DNA of 34,732 bases. It comes from an uncultured Clostridia bacterium (GTDB lineage Bacteria; Bacillota; Clostridia; Oscillospirales; Acutalibacteraceae). This document shows, piece by piece, positions 24,949 to 33,191 of the stretch. Position 1 is the stretch's first letter, and every line of letters starts with the position of its first letter. The position numbers were made by a program, and so were the translations under genes. The DNA is taken from positions 1-34,732 of the forward strand of contig CALFPM010000033.1 of the NCBI GenBank assembly GCA_937919155.1, read 5' to 3'. Under the pieces are notes generated by a model. That model worked only from the letters and a program-made list of their open reading frames with translations. It ran no database searches and was not told the DNA's origin.

Positions 24949-26163
24949 TTAAAGGCTGATTTTTTCACTCAGCAGAGGCTTTTCACAACGGGTATTCCAA
25001 AAACTGTTTGCATACACATACACCTGATATTCCTCGCCTTTTTCAAGACCGTCAAATGAAACGCTGATTGTATCGGGCATATTGTAGAAGTAATATTCAC
25101 TCCACACCGTTGAATTGCGCACGGTAACACCGTCACGGTTTTTAACTATTACATTGTAGTCATTAACATATTCCTTTTCAATCTTTGCCTGATCGAAAGT
25201 CACGGTGAATCCGTCCTCTTTGACATCGGAAATAACAGCCTTGGCAGTATCCTCAAAATAAGGAGCAAGGGTTGTTTTGTATCTGGCATCGGTATAAAGG
25301 AACGAATCAACATCCCAAGCGGAATCGATTTTCCATGTGAATGGGAAGAAATTTGATGTGATAAGGTCATAAGGATAAATTCTGACTCTCATCTCAGCGT
25401 CTGCCTCAACAATAAGCATCTGCGCAGCAATATTGTCGTTGGGAGGTACTGTGCCGTAAAACTTATCAAACTCATCAAGCTCAAAATAGCTGAGAGTTCC
25501 TGTGCCGAGGCAGGTGAAATGTCTCTGATGAATTGAACGGGGATCATTTATGGGAGCGTGTGAATGGCCTGAAAAATTAATTACCTGAGGATAGTTCATA
25601 AGGATTGCGGTAAGTTCATCCTCGCCCCAGTTTGCGCTGCCGTAAACAGTGCCCATAATGTGGGGGTGCTGGAAGAAGAAAATCGGCTTGCGGGGGTCAT
25701 CTGCAGCAGCCTTTTTCAGCTCTGCAGCCGCCCAAGCCTGCTTTGCCTCATCAAAATGGCAGCCGTTTGTGCTTGTGACGCTGATGAAATGATAACCGTT
25801 GATAACCTTATGGGTATCAGGCTCCATTCCGAAAATTCTGCCGAATCTTTCAAGTGCGGCAACCTCACCATCGGTCATATATTCATGGCTGGCAAGGGAA
25901 ACTGCAACTTCCGTGCCTTCCTTAAGATTTTCATCAAGAGTCTGCTTGAATGCAAGCATCTGCTTTTCTGAGCCTCTTTTTGAGAAATCTCCGACAACAT
26001 AAAGAGCATCAAGCTTTGAATACTCTTCTTTTCCGCTGAGTTCATAAGCTGTTTTTAAAGCCAGCTCCATTCTCTCATATTCAGCCTCGCGTTCATCTCC
26101 GTAATGAACATCGCTTACGACAAGAAATCTGAGAACAGGTTTAAAATCTTTATCAAATGCCAT
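24949..26163 (-). CDS. Calcineurin-like metallophosphoesterase, atypical metal site
   Basis: A 404-residue predicted dinuclear metal phosphoesterase with no signal peptide. The ordered motifs are SDVHYG (D18, H20), VVGDFSKRG (D59), FFFQHPH (H166) and FSGHSHAP (GHSH at 199-202). The usual GNHD/E block is replaced by ASHE at residues 91-94, so the asparagine that normally bridges to the metal site is a serine. The C-terminal 120 residues form a beta-rich domain, ending in a YQVYVYANSFWN segment like a fibronectin-type fold. AAGGAG lies just upstream of ATG 26163. It sits between the PPC-domain gene and the GPH transporter. The substrate is unknown; phosphodiester and purple-acid-like activities are both possible for the family. 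Confidence 0.85.
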   Translation of the reverse strand: MAFDKDFKPVLRFLVVSDVHYGDEREAEYERMELALKTAYELSGKEEYSKLDALYVVGDFSKRGSEKQMLAFKQTLDENLKEGTEVAVSLASHEYMTDGEVAALERFGRIFGMEPDTHKVINGYHFISVTSTNGCHFDEAKQAWAAAELKKAAADDPRKPIFFFQHPHIMGTVYGSANWGEDELTAILMNYPQVINFSGHSHAPINDPRSIHQRHFTCLGTGTLSYFELDEFDKFYGTVPPNDNIAAQMLIVEADAEMRVRIYPYDLITSNFFPFTWKIDSAWDVDSFLYTDARYKTTLAPYFEDTAKAVISDVKEDGFTVTFDQAKIEKEYVNDYNVIVKNRDGVTVRNSTVWSEYYFYNMPDTISVSFDGLEKGEEYQVYVYANSFWNTRCEKPLLSEKISL

Positions 26164-26189
26164 ATTTTTTCTCCTTATAACAAAAGATT

Positions 26190-26214
26190 AAAGGAGCTGC
26201 CCAAGGACAGCTCC
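26190..26214 (-). terminator. Rho-independent terminator after the PPC-domain gene
   Basis: GGAGCTG (26193-26199) pairs with CAGCTCC (26208-26214); on the minus strand the hairpin is followed by TTTAATCTTTT. It precedes the ribosome site of the metallophosphoesterase gene. Confidence 0.8.
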
Positions 26215-26228
26215 CGATAATTTATTCC

Positions 26229-27626
26229 TTACGCCATTGAGCCGAGGTATGTGAATACTTTTATAATGCTTTCGAAGATGCTGCTGAGCATACCCAAGAT
26301 ATTAATCTCTTCAATCCAGCCTGAAAAGTTTTCCCAGAGACCGCCCCAGTTAAGAGAAGCGATACGGTCAAAGAGATTCTTTTCTTCTTCGTCATCACCG
26401 CCGACAGCTTCTGCCTTTTCGCTGACTGAAATAGTATAGTAGCTCTTGTCAAGAATGGTGCCGTCAGTCAGAGAAACTCTGATGTAATATGTGCCTGCTG
26501 CAAGAGGTGCTGTTTCAGCGGTTGCAGTCTTGATTATGTTTGCATTAAGAACAACGGGTTCAACAACCTTGCCGTTGTCTGAATTAACGATTTCAAAAGT
26601 CCAGCTGCCTGTGCTGTCTGATGTGAATTTGAAATCATAACCCTTGTTGTTTGCGGGAGCTGTGAACTTGAAGCAGTCAACATCGCCGTTTTCATCAAGA
26701 GTTGCAAGATAAGATTTGCCGAGAGAAATAACGTCAGCTGTTGCAAGTGCATCGTTCATTTCTGTTTCAATGTTTACGCCTTCAGCTGCTGCGCCCTTGA
26801 AGAGAATTCTTGTGCCGTAGCTGCCTGTGCAACCGTCAACACCCTCAACAAGAAGGTAATAGTCACCCTTTGCAACACCTACGCTTGCGCCGATTGTCTT
26901 GTCTGAATTTTCGTCAACTTCAATAGCAGTCACAGGTCTGAGAACCATTGAGCCGCCTTCTTCAACATATGCGTAGAGAGTAGCCTCGTAGTTGCCTGCG
27001 TTTGTTGAGTTGTAAAGATAAACATTGATAATACCGTCAGCGGGGAAAGTAACTTTATAATAGTCACTGTCGCCTTCGCTGATTGCGCCGTTATACAGCT
27101 TTGATGTGCCCTTGGGTGAATACTCAAGAACGTCTGCTTCTGTTGCTTTGTTGTTGGGCTCTGACTCTGCATAGTCAAATTCCTTGACTGCAACGGAAAG
27201 TGTGTAAGCAACTGTGGGGTCACAAACAGTTCCCTGCTTAACGATAACATAATATGTTGCGTCTTTTTCAACGCTTACATCTTCGCTCACCTGAGCATCC
27301 TTGCCTGTTGAATCAAATGAAGCAAGGGCTTTGCCTGCTGCATCCTTAACTTCAACTGCAAAATATGTTGAGGGAGCATTGTTAACTGTGTGGCTGAGTG
27401 ATACCGTTGCAAAACCTGACTTTGTTGCCTTGAACTTGAAGCAGTCAACATCGCCGTTTTCGTTGATTTTGCCTGAAGCAGTGTCACCAACATTAAATTC
27501 TGTTGCATCAGCAACAATATTGTTTGATTCTGTTTCGCTTACTGCTGCTGCGCTTGCACCTACAAAGCAGCCTGCAACCATAAGCATTGCAAGAACGATT
27601 GAAATAAGTGACTTAACTTTTTTCAT
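26229..27626 (-). CDS. Exported protein with three PPC (pre-peptidase C-terminal) domains
   Basis: The 465-residue product starts at ATG 27626 behind AGGAGG; the longer frame to 27677 overlaps the promoter. A signal sequence occupies residues 1 to about 27. Three PPC-type beta-sandwich domains follow, at about 30-150, 155-285 and 290-405, each opening with ES/ETExNNxxxxA and containing a GDVDCFKF or GDSDYYKV strand. PPC domains are usually accessory to secreted proteases, but no protease domain is present. The tail is an acidic linker (GGDDEEEKN) followed by an amphipathic or weakly hydrophobic helix (NILGMLSSIFESIIKVFTYL) that may touch the membrane. VAGC at residues 17-20 could be a lipobox. 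It is likely a surface scaffold or adhesion protein. Confidence 0.82.
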   Translation of the reverse strand: MKKVKSLISIVLAMLMVAGCFVGASAAAVSETESNNIVADATEFNVGDTASGKINENGDVDCFKFKATKSGFATVSLSHTVNNAPSTYFAVEVKDAAGKALASFDSTGKDAQVSEDVSVEKDATYYVIVKQGTVCDPTVAYTLSVAVKEFDYAESEPNNKATEADVLEYSPKGTSKLYNGAISEGDSDYYKVTFPADGIINVYLYNSTNAGNYEATLYAYVEEGGSMVLRPVTAIEVDENSDKTIGASVGVAKGDYYLLVEGVDGCTGSYGTRILFKGAAAEGVNIETEMNDALATADVISLGKSYLATLDENGDVDCFKFTAPANNKGYDFKFTSDSTGSWTFEIVNSDNGKVVEPVVLNANIIKTATAETAPLAAGTYYIRVSLTDGTILDKSYYTISVSEKAEAVGGDDEEEKNLFDRIASLNWGGLWENFSGWIEEINILGMLSSIFESIIKVFTYLGSMA

Positions 27627-27667
27627 CTTTCTGTCCTCCTGTTTTAAAAAATAACATTTGTAGATGC

Positions 27668-27696
27668 ATTTTATCACACTTTTTCGCGATTGTCAA
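27668..27696 (-). promoter_or_regulatory. Strong sigma-A promoter for the PPC-domain gene
   Basis: On the minus strand TTGACA (27696-27691, perfect) and TAAAAT (27673-27668, 5/6) are 17 bases apart, about 40 bases before the start codon. High expression would be expected. Confidence 0.88.
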
Positions 27697-27770
27697 ACTA
27701 TTACGGGCAGGTAAATATTAATATTCGGTAAACAATGCACTTTCCTCATTAAAAAATCAGTTTTTTGTCA

Positions 27771-27971
27771 TTAACCCGAATAAAACATATCTTCTATTAT
27801 ATCCGCAATATGGCACGGTGCCACTTGGTTTTTATTCAGCAAAATCACCACTTCATCCGCAATATTTCTGTCTCGGGTAAAACTGAAATAAAACCTGTTT
27901 TCATCAGCTATGCCGTAAAGCGTAATCTCTTCATCCTCAACAACAGTCTTTTCTTCGCCTGTTTTATACAT
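27771..27971 (-). CDS. Small DUF6514-like protein
   Basis: A 66-residue acidic soluble protein. The pattern ITLYGIADENRFYFSF, then VILLNKNQVAPCHIADIIED, resembles DUF6514, a small clostridial family with a YGI start and a C-terminal cysteine/asparagine-xx-HxxDVVED helix, but it is shorter than usual. AGGAGGA (27983-27989) lies 11 bases before ATG 27969-27971. It stands alone between the PPC-domain promoter and groEL, behind a palindrome-bearing leader. Function is unknown. The family call rests on a remembered pattern, not on a search. Confidence 0.6.
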   Translation of the reverse strand: MYKTGEEKTVVEDEEITLYGIADENRFYFSFTRDRNIADEVVILLNKNQVAPCHIADIIEDMFYSG

Positions 27972-28053
27972 TCCGCAGCATCTCCTCCTGAATGTGACAT
28001 TTCATCACTCATCCGAAACATTCTACTCCTTTTTGCAGATAAAAGCAATAGCG

Positions 28054-28072
28054 ATTACCAAACTTTGGTAAT
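28054..28072. promoter_or_regulatory. Perfect 9-1-9 palindrome, probable operator
   Basis: ATTACCAAA-C-TTTGGTAAT is a perfect inverted repeat 19 bases long in the leader of the DUF6514-like gene. A perfect TTGACA (minus strand, 28105-28100) lies upstream with a poor -10 (CATAGC) at 17 bases, so the palindrome would fall at or just past the transcription start. This is a typical repressor position; the cognate regulator is not in evidence. Confidence 0.6.
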
Positions 28073-28130
28073 TTCAGCTATGTGCACAATCGTCACATAT
28101 GTCAACTGTGAATATTCTACAAATCTTTAT

Positions 28131-28166
28131 AAAAAAAGCCGCCGCAGCGTAAAAGCTGCAGCAGCC
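28131..28166 (-). terminator. Rho-independent terminator after groEL
   Basis: On the minus strand GGCTGCTGCAGC (28166-28155) pairs with GCTGCGGCGGC (28148-28138), using two G-U wobbles, and is followed by seven T residues (28137-28131). The wobbles make it much more stable on the minus strand than on the plus strand, fitting the direction of groEL. Confidence 0.9.
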
Positions 28167-28181
28167 GTAATTCTTATGAAA

Positions 28182-29822
28182 TTAATACATTCCGCCGCCC
28201 TGAGCTGCCATTGCTGCAGCCTGAGCTGCATCCGCAGCGGGGTCGGGTTTATCTGTAACAAGGCTCTCTGTTGTGAGCACCATTGATGCAACTGATGATG
28301 CGTTCTGAAGTGCTGAACGAGTCACCTTTGTGGGGTCAAGGATACCTGCGGAAGCCATATCGCAGTAAACATCCTTTGCAAAGTCATAGCCGTAGCCAAC
28401 CTTGCCGCTTTCGTGAATAGCATTGATAATGATTGAGCCTTCAAGACCTGCGTTTGCGGCAATCTGGCGCACGGGTTCCTCAAGAGCCTTGAGAACAATC
28501 TTGATGCCTGTCTTTTCATCAGCATCGTCTGTTGTGTCAATAAGAGCCTTGACGCTGCCCACTGCGTTAAGAAGCGCAACGCCGCCGCCTGCAACACAGC
28601 CTTCTTCAACGGCTGCCTTTGTTGCTGCAAGAGCATCTTCAATGCGGAGCTTCTTTTCTTTCATTTCGGTTTCTGTTGCCGCACCGACCTTGATAACAGC
28701 TACGCCGCCTGAAAGCTTTGCAAGTCTTTCCTGAAGCTTTTCTCTGTCAAAGTCTGATGTTGTGTTTTCGATCTGAAGCTTGATCTGTGCAACTCTTGAT
28801 GCAATTGCATCCTTATCTCCTGCACCGTCAACGATAATTGTGTTTTCCTTTGAAACCTTAACCTGACGTGCTCTGCCGAGTTGTGCAAGCTGAGTATCCT
28901 TAAGCTCAAGACCAAGGTCTGAGGTGATAACCTCGCCGCCTGTAAGAATTGCGATATCCTGAAGCATTTCCTTTCTTCTGTCGCCAAAGCCGGGCGCCTT
29001 TACGCAAACAACGGTGAACACACCGCGGAGCTTGTTAACAAGGATTGTTGAAAGTGCTTCGCCCTCAACATCTTCTGCTACAATAATAAGCTTGCCGCCT
29101 GCATGCATAATCTGCTCAAGGAGAGGAAGAAGTTCCTGAATGCTTGAAATCTTCTTGTCTGTGATAAGAATGAGAGCATCATCAATAACAGCTTCCATCT
29201 TGTCTGTATCTGTTACCATATAGGGTGAGATATAGCCTCTGTCAAACTGCATACCCTCAACAACTTCCGACTCTGTGACAGCAATCTTTGATTCCTCAAC
29301 GGTGATAACGCCGTCTGAAGTAACCTTTTCCATTGCATCTGCAATGAACTTGCCGACTTCTTCGTCAGCGGCTGAAATAGTTGCAATTCTTGCGATATCT
29401 TCTGAACTTGAAACGGGCTTTGAGTTGTTCTTGACAGCCTCAACTGCAGCTGCAACTGCCTTTGCCATACCCTTCTTGACTACCATGGGGTTAGCGCCTG
29501 CAGTAACATTCTTCATACCCTCTCTGATGAGAGCCTGAGCAAGAAGAGTAGCGGTTGTTGTGCCGTCACCTGCAACATCGTTTGTCTTTGTTGAAACTTC
29601 CTTTACAAGCTGTGCACCCATATTCTCAAAGGGGTCTTCAAGCTCGATTTCCTTTGCGATTGTAACACCGTCATTGGTGATAAGGGGTGCGCCGTACTTC
29701 TTGTCAAGCACAACGTTTCTGCCCTTGGGACCAAGGGTGATTTTAACTGTATTTGCAAGCTTATCAACGCCTGCCTGAAGAGCCTTACGGGCTTCTTCGC
29801 CGTAAATAATCTGCTTTGCCAT
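28182..29822 (-). CDS. groL: Chaperonin GroEL
   Basis: The 546-residue 60-kDa chaperonin subunit assembles into the double-ring folding chamber that uses ATP to refold proteins. Clear hallmarks are MAKQIIYGEEARKAL, TLGPKGRNVVLDK, the ATP-site block TNDVAGDGTTTATLLAQAL, the signature AAVEEGCVAGGGVALL, and the C-terminal GGGMY ending in place of the usual GGM tail. The start has AGGAGG just upstream, 28 bases after groES. It is cotranscribed with groES from a CIRCE-controlled promoter and closed by a strong terminator. Confidence 0.98.
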   Translation of the reverse strand: MAKQIIYGEEARKALQAGVDKLANTVKITLGPKGRNVVLDKKYGAPLITNDGVTIAKEIELEDPFENMGAQLVKEVSTKTNDVAGDGTTTATLLAQALIREGMKNVTAGANPMVVKKGMAKAVAAAVEAVKNNSKPVSSSEDIARIATISAADEEVGKFIADAMEKVTSDGVITVEESKIAVTESEVVEGMQFDRGYISPYMVTDTDKMEAVIDDALILITDKKISSIQELLPLLEQIMHAGGKLIIVAEDVEGEALSTILVNKLRGVFTVVCVKAPGFGDRRKEMLQDIAILTGGEVITSDLGLELKDTQLAQLGRARQVKVSKENTIIVDGAGDKDAIASRVAQIKLQIENTTSDFDREKLQERLAKLSGGVAVIKVGAATETEMKEKKLRIEDALAATKAAVEEGCVAGGGVALLNAVGSVKALIDTTDDADEKTGIKIVLKALEEPVRQIAANAGLEGSIIINAIHESGKVGYGYDFAKDVYCDMASAGILDPTKVTRSALQNASSVASMVLTTESLVTDKPDPAADAAQAAAMAAQGGGMY

Positions 29823-29850
29823 AATTTTATCCTCCTATAAAAAACTGAAA

Positions 29851-30135
29851 TTATTCTACTATTGCAAGAATATCGCTCTGCTTGACGATTGTGTATTCTT
29901 CACTGTCAAGCTTAACCTTTGTGCCTGAATACTGGCTTGTGATTACCTTGTCGCCAACCTTGATATACATTTCAACTTCGTTGCCGTCTACCATTCCGCC
30001 GGGGCCGACTGCAACTACTTCTGCAATCTGGGGCTTTTCCTGAGCAGCCGCAGCAAGGATAATTCCGCTGCTTGTTGTTTCTTCAACCTCAACAGCCTTA
30101 ACAACCACTCTGTCTGCAAGGGGTTTAATAGTCAT
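29851..30135 (-). CDS. groS: Co-chaperonin GroES
   Basis: The 94-residue lid of the GroEL chamber begins MTIKPLADRVVVKAVEVEE; ATG 30135 follows GGAGGT at the usual distance, and a longer frame from 30174 would start inside the CIRCE operator. The mobile-loop region carries TTSGIILAAAAQEKPQIAEVVAVGPG, and the ending VKLDSEEYTIVKQSDILAIVE is typical. It is the first gene of the groES-groEL heat-shock operon. Confidence 0.98.
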   Translation of the reverse strand: MTIKPLADRVVVKAVEVEETTSSGIILAAAAQEKPQIAEVVAVGPGGMVDGNEVEMYIKVGDKVITSQYSGTKVKLDSEEYTIVKQSDILAIVE

Positions 30136-30167
30136 ATTTATTACCTCCAAATTATATTCATCATTAT

Positions 30168-30194
30168 TTAGCACTCACACTCTCAGAGTGCTAA
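30168..30194. promoter_or_regulatory. CIRCE operator (HrcA binding site)
   Basis: A perfect TTAGCACTC-N9-GAGTGCTAA element occupies these bases, the canonical HrcA repressor target. It overlaps the predicted transcription start of groES-groEL, so the operon should be repressed by HrcA and induced by heat or misfolded protein. hrcA itself is not in the window. Confidence 0.98.
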
Positions 30195-30199
30195 TTTGT

Positions 30200-30228
30200 A
30201 TTGTAAACACTTATTCAGGAAAAATCAA
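30200..30228 (-). promoter_or_regulatory. Sigma-A promoter for groES-groEL
   Basis: On the minus strand TTGATT (30228-30223) and TACAAT (30205-30200) are 17 bases apart, immediately upstream of the CIRCE element. Confidence 0.9.
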
Positions 30229-30296
30229 GTACTTTTTCCAAAGTTTACAATAAATACACAAATAAATTTATAATTCTTACAATCTTGTAACGTTTG

Positions 30297-30325
30297 TTGA
30301 CTTTGAAAAGGGTTGTTGATATAAT
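30297..30325 (+). promoter_or_regulatory. Strong sigma-A promoter for the glycan operon
   Basis: TTGACT (30297-30302) and a perfect TATAAT (30320-30325) are separated by exactly 17 bases. The transcription start would fall near 30332, about 26 bases before ATG 30358. It is divergent from the groES promoter across about 70 AT-rich bases. Confidence 0.92.
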
Positions 30326-30357
30326 GGTATCAAATATTCTTTATAAAAGGCAATGCT

Positions 30358-31164
30358 ATGAACATTCTTGTAAGTCTTGATTCAAATTACATATATCCCC
30401 TGTGCGTAATGTTCCGTTCACTTGCAAAAACAAACCCTGACGGGCATTTTGACATTTATGTGGCTTACTCCTCGCTGACGGAGGAGGACTTCGTCCGCAT
30501 GGAATCCGCACTTGAGGGCACAGATGCGGTTATTCACAGAGTTCTTGTAGATGACAGTGTTTTTGCGGGTGCGCCCGTGCTCAGCAGACTCAGCAAGGAA
30601 ACATACTATCGCCTGCTGATCGGTGACATTCTGCCTGAAAGCGTTCACAGACTGCTTTACCTTGACCCTGACATCGTTATAAACAAGGATCTTTCCGAAT
30701 TATACAACACCGATATGCAGGGCAATGCCGTTGCGGCAGGCACTCACCTTTTCGGATTTGTTGAAAAAATCAACCTTTCAAGGCTCGGAATGAAGAAAAC
30801 AAGCCGCTACATCAATGCAGGAGTCCTGCTTATTGACCTTGACGAATGGCGGAAATCCGTTACTCTTGAACAGATTTTCCGCTTCATCACTGAAAACATA
30901 AAAAAACTTCTTCTTGCCGACCAGGATGTTATAAATGTTATGTTTGAGGATAAGATGCTTTACATTGACGAAAGAATCTGCAACCTTGACGAAAAAACTT
31001 TTTCAACCTATTCCGCAAAATCGGCAAAAAGCAAGAGAATTGACCTTGATTGGGTAAGAAATAACACGGCTGTTATTCATTTCAATGGCAAGCATAAGCC
31101 TTGGCGCGAAAAAAATTATCGCGGAAAGCTCGGTGAGTTTTTTGAAAAAAACAAAGATATTTGA
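30358..31164 (+). CDS. Family 8 glycosyltransferase
   Basis: A 268-residue retaining glycosyltransferase (GT8), which transfers glucose or galactose from a UDP-sugar to lipopolysaccharide- or teichoic-acid-like acceptors. The N-terminal MNILVSLDSNYIYPLCVMF is the nucleotide-sugar fold; LLYLDPDIVINKDLSEL contains the DxD metal motif (D103, D105); SRYINAGVLLIDLDEWR and LLADQDVINVMF follow; and HFNGKHKPWREKNYRGK gives the C-terminal HxxGxxKPW signature. The gene opens a four-gene operon for a surface polysaccharide, with its own strong promoter. The acceptor and exact sugar are not determined. Confidence 0.92.
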   Translation: MNILVSLDSNYIYPLCVMFRSLAKTNPDGHFDIYVAYSSLTEEDFVRMESALEGTDAVIHRVLVDDSVFAGAPVLSRLSKETYYRLLIGDILPESVHRLLYLDPDIVINKDLSELYNTDMQGNAVAAGTHLFGFVEKINLSRLGMKKTSRYINAGVLLIDLDEWRKSVTLEQIFRFITENIKKLLLADQDVINVMFEDKMLYIDERICNLDEKTFSTYSAKSAKSKRIDLDWVRNNTAVIHFNGKHKPWREKNYRGKLGEFFEKNKDI

Positions 31165-31900
31165 AAATAAAATGCGGCTCCTGCAAATTACAGGGGCTGT
31201 TTTGGTCTGCGGCATATTTCTCGGCGTGTTTTTATATTGTTATATCAAGTATGGCGCGGAGATTGCGGCGATATTCAGCGATTCGGAGCATCTGAAGCAG
31301 TTTCTCTCCCAATTCCACGGCTTTGACAAATGGGTTTTTGTGGCAATCCGTGCATTCCAGACCGTTATCAAGATTATTCCTGCCGAACCCCTTGAAATCG
31401 GCTCAGGCTATCTTTACGGCACCTTCGGCGGCATGCTTCTGTGTCTTGCAGGCTCAATGATAGGTTCACTTGTCATCATTGCCCTTTCAAGAGTATTCGG
31501 CAGACGGCTTGTTAATGTGTTTATCCCTATTGAAAAAATCGATTCTCTGAAATTTCTGCAGAATCCGAAAAGAGTTTACGGAACACTTTTCTTTATATAT
31601 CTTATTCCAGGCACACCCAAGGATATTCTCACTTATGCCGCAAGCATTGTTAACATTGATATGAAAAAATTCCTGCTTATAACGGGAATTGCACGAATAC
31701 CCTCAATTCTGACTTCAACCTGGTGTGGTGAGCAGCTGATAAACAAGAATTATGTCCTTGCCGCCGTTGTTTTTGTTGTAACGGCAATCCTGAGCGTTAT
31801 TTGCGGCGCTGTTTACAACAAAATTATTTCCGACCGCGACAGTAAAACAAACGAAAACAGAGAGGATGCTGAGGCTGATGCAGGCAACATTGACACCTGA
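31133..31900 (+). CDS. TVP38/TMEM64 (DedA-superfamily) membrane protein
   Basis: A polytopic membrane protein of about 255 residues of the TVP38/TMEM64 (SNARE-associated/DedA) type, a family implicated in lipid scrambling and envelope homeostasis. It has an N-terminal helix (LLQITGAVLVCGIFLGVFLYCYI), the VIKIIPAEPLEIGSGYLYGTFGGMLLCLAGSMIGSL re-entrant core with conserved proline and glycine residues, and FLIPGTPKDILTYAASI-like core at YLIPGTPKDILTYAAS, the family signature. Possible starts are ATG 31085, GTG 31133 (GGAAAG just upstream) and ATG 31172; I chose GTG 31133, which overlaps the GT8 gene by 32 bases. Together with the flanking glycan genes it may flip or recycle the lipid carrier; that is inference. 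Confidence 0.82.
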   Translation: MSFLKKTKIFENKMRLLQITGAVLVCGIFLGVFLYCYIKYGAEIAAIFSDSEHLKQFLSQFHGFDKWVFVAIRAFQTVIKIIPAEPLEIGSGYLYGTFGGMLLCLAGSMIGSLVIIALSRVFGRRLVNVFIPIEKIDSLKFLQNPKRVYGTLFFIYLIPGTPKDILTYAASIVNIDMKKFLLITGIARIPSILTSTWCGEQLINKNYVLAAVVFVVTAILSVICGAVYNKIISDRDSKTNENREDAEADAGNIDT

Positions 31901-33191
31901 GAAAAATAAATTGCATTTATTTGCACCTGTTGCTTTTCTCTTTGCAGGACTTGCGCCTGAATATGTTGCGCCTTTTTTCACCGTTGCAGGCTTTGCCGCC
32001 ATACTGAAAAAGCGCATTGAAGAAAAGAAAAAGCCGTCTTTCGGCGATCTCGGCATCTGCATAATCGCATATATGGCATGGATGGTTGTGGGTACGCTTT
32101 ACTCTTCTTCAATCATCTCATCTCTGGCAAGCATCGGCATATGGCTGCTTATGTTTTCGGGCTATTATTTCTTCACGGAAACAGTTGACAGCGAAGAAAA
32201 AGTTGATAATATCATTTATTGCGGCAGTCTTATGGCAGGTATTTCGGGTGCGATTGGCATCGGTCAGATGTTTCTTTACCACATCGGCAACCACTTCAAC
32301 AGCGGAATAAGCAATGCATTCAATCCCTTCTGGCGTTTTCTTAACCTGATGATTGAAAAGCTTGTCATTTTCCTGCCCGAATTTATAACATCAAAAATGG
32401 GTTCAACAACCTTCCATTCCTTTGACACAAGAGCTTGCAGCACTTTTTCGAATCCCCTTTTCTTTGCTACGATTGAGGTTATGCTCATCCCCTTTGCGGC
32501 GTATATGTTTTTATGCGCACCCACACTGAAAAAACGCATAATAGGATTTTTCTGCTTTATGCTTACGGTGGGCGGCATAGCCTGCTCATATTCAAGAGGA
32601 CCTTATCTTTTTGCGGTTGCAGTCTGCGGAATTCTTCTGCTTTACGGCGGCAAAAAAGCGCTCAAGCTTATGGGCACAGGCGTTGCCGCAGGCGGAATTG
32701 TGATGATTTTTGCAAGCGGCACGGTCAAACGCATTTTTACCCTGCTCAGCGGCAAGGATATTTCCGTCAACACACGCAAAGCAATCTGGGACGGAATTTT
32801 TGATATGATACACAACAAACCCGTTTTCGGCTACGGAACAGGCTTTGACAATGTGAGACAGATGCTCCACAATGTTTACGGTGTAAAGCAACCCCATGCA
32901 CACAATATTTTTCTTGAGGCATGGGTTGAAAACGGCATATTCGGAGTTATTCTTCTTGCGGCAATTTTCCTTGTGTTCTTCATCAATATTGTCCGTCTTT
33001 TCAAGATGAAAGGCAAATGCAGGGATTACGCGGTCACACTTTTTGCATCCGTTGCAGGCTTTGTGCTTTGCGGAATGACAGATTGCCTTTTCTACGGTCT
33101 GAAACCTCTGCAATACCTTATGATGGTATTCGGACTTTCTCAAGCGGTATTTTCGATTTATCTCAATAAAAAACACGGAGAAAAACAATGA
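31878..33191 (+). CDS. O-antigen ligase / Wzy-like polysaccharide polymerase
   Basis: A 437-residue membrane protein of the Wzy_C (O-antigen ligase/polymerase) family with about eleven helices. Typical elements are the large central loop, SYSRGPYLFAVAVCGILLLYGG, the NTRKAIWDGIFDMIHNKPVFGYGTGFDN segment, and PHAHNIFLEAWVENGIFGVILLAAIF, which contains the family HN motif. Such enzymes join undecaprenyl-linked glycans to an acceptor or polymerise them outside the membrane. The start at 31878 is preferred to 31866 because the GAGAGG site abuts the latter; either overlaps the TVP38 gene. The stop overlaps the next ATG as ATGA, so translation is coupled. Confidence 0.88.
   Translation: MQATLTPEKNKLHLFAPVAFLFAGLAPEYVAPFFTVAGFAAILKKRIEEKKKPSFGDLGICIIAYMAWMVVGTLYSSSIISSLASIGIWLLMFSGYYFFTETVDSEEKVDNIIYCGSLMAGISGAIGIGQMFLYHIGNHFNSGISNAFNPFWRFLNLMIEKLVIFLPEFITSKMGSTTFHSFDTRACSTFSNPLFFATIEVMLIPFAAYMFLCAPTLKKRIIGFFCFMLTVGGIACSYSRGPYLFAVAVCGILLLYGGKKALKLMGTGVAAGGIVMIFASGTVKRIFTLLSGKDISVNTRKAIWDGIFDMIHNKPVFGYGTGFDNVRQMLHNVYGVKQPHAHNIFLEAWVENGIFGVILLAAIFLVFFINIVRLFKMKGKCRDYAVTLFASVAGFVLCGMTDCLFYGLKPLQYLMMVFGLSQAVFSIYLNKKHGEKQ

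Noticed and set aside
26229..27626. Secreted protease
   Set aside because: Only PPC accessory domains are seen; no catalytic domain motif is present in any frame.
27991..28001. AATGT-G-ACATT short palindrome next to the DUF6514-like ribosome site
   Set aside because: It is only 11 bases in an AT-rich leader and sits downstream of the better palindrome at 28054-28072; I treat it as chance or a leader hairpin.
27765..28286. 173-codon plus-strand open frame across the DUF6514-like gene and the groEL 3' end
   Set aside because: It runs antisense through the groEL terminator and coding end, lacks a ribosome site and has no recognisable domain.
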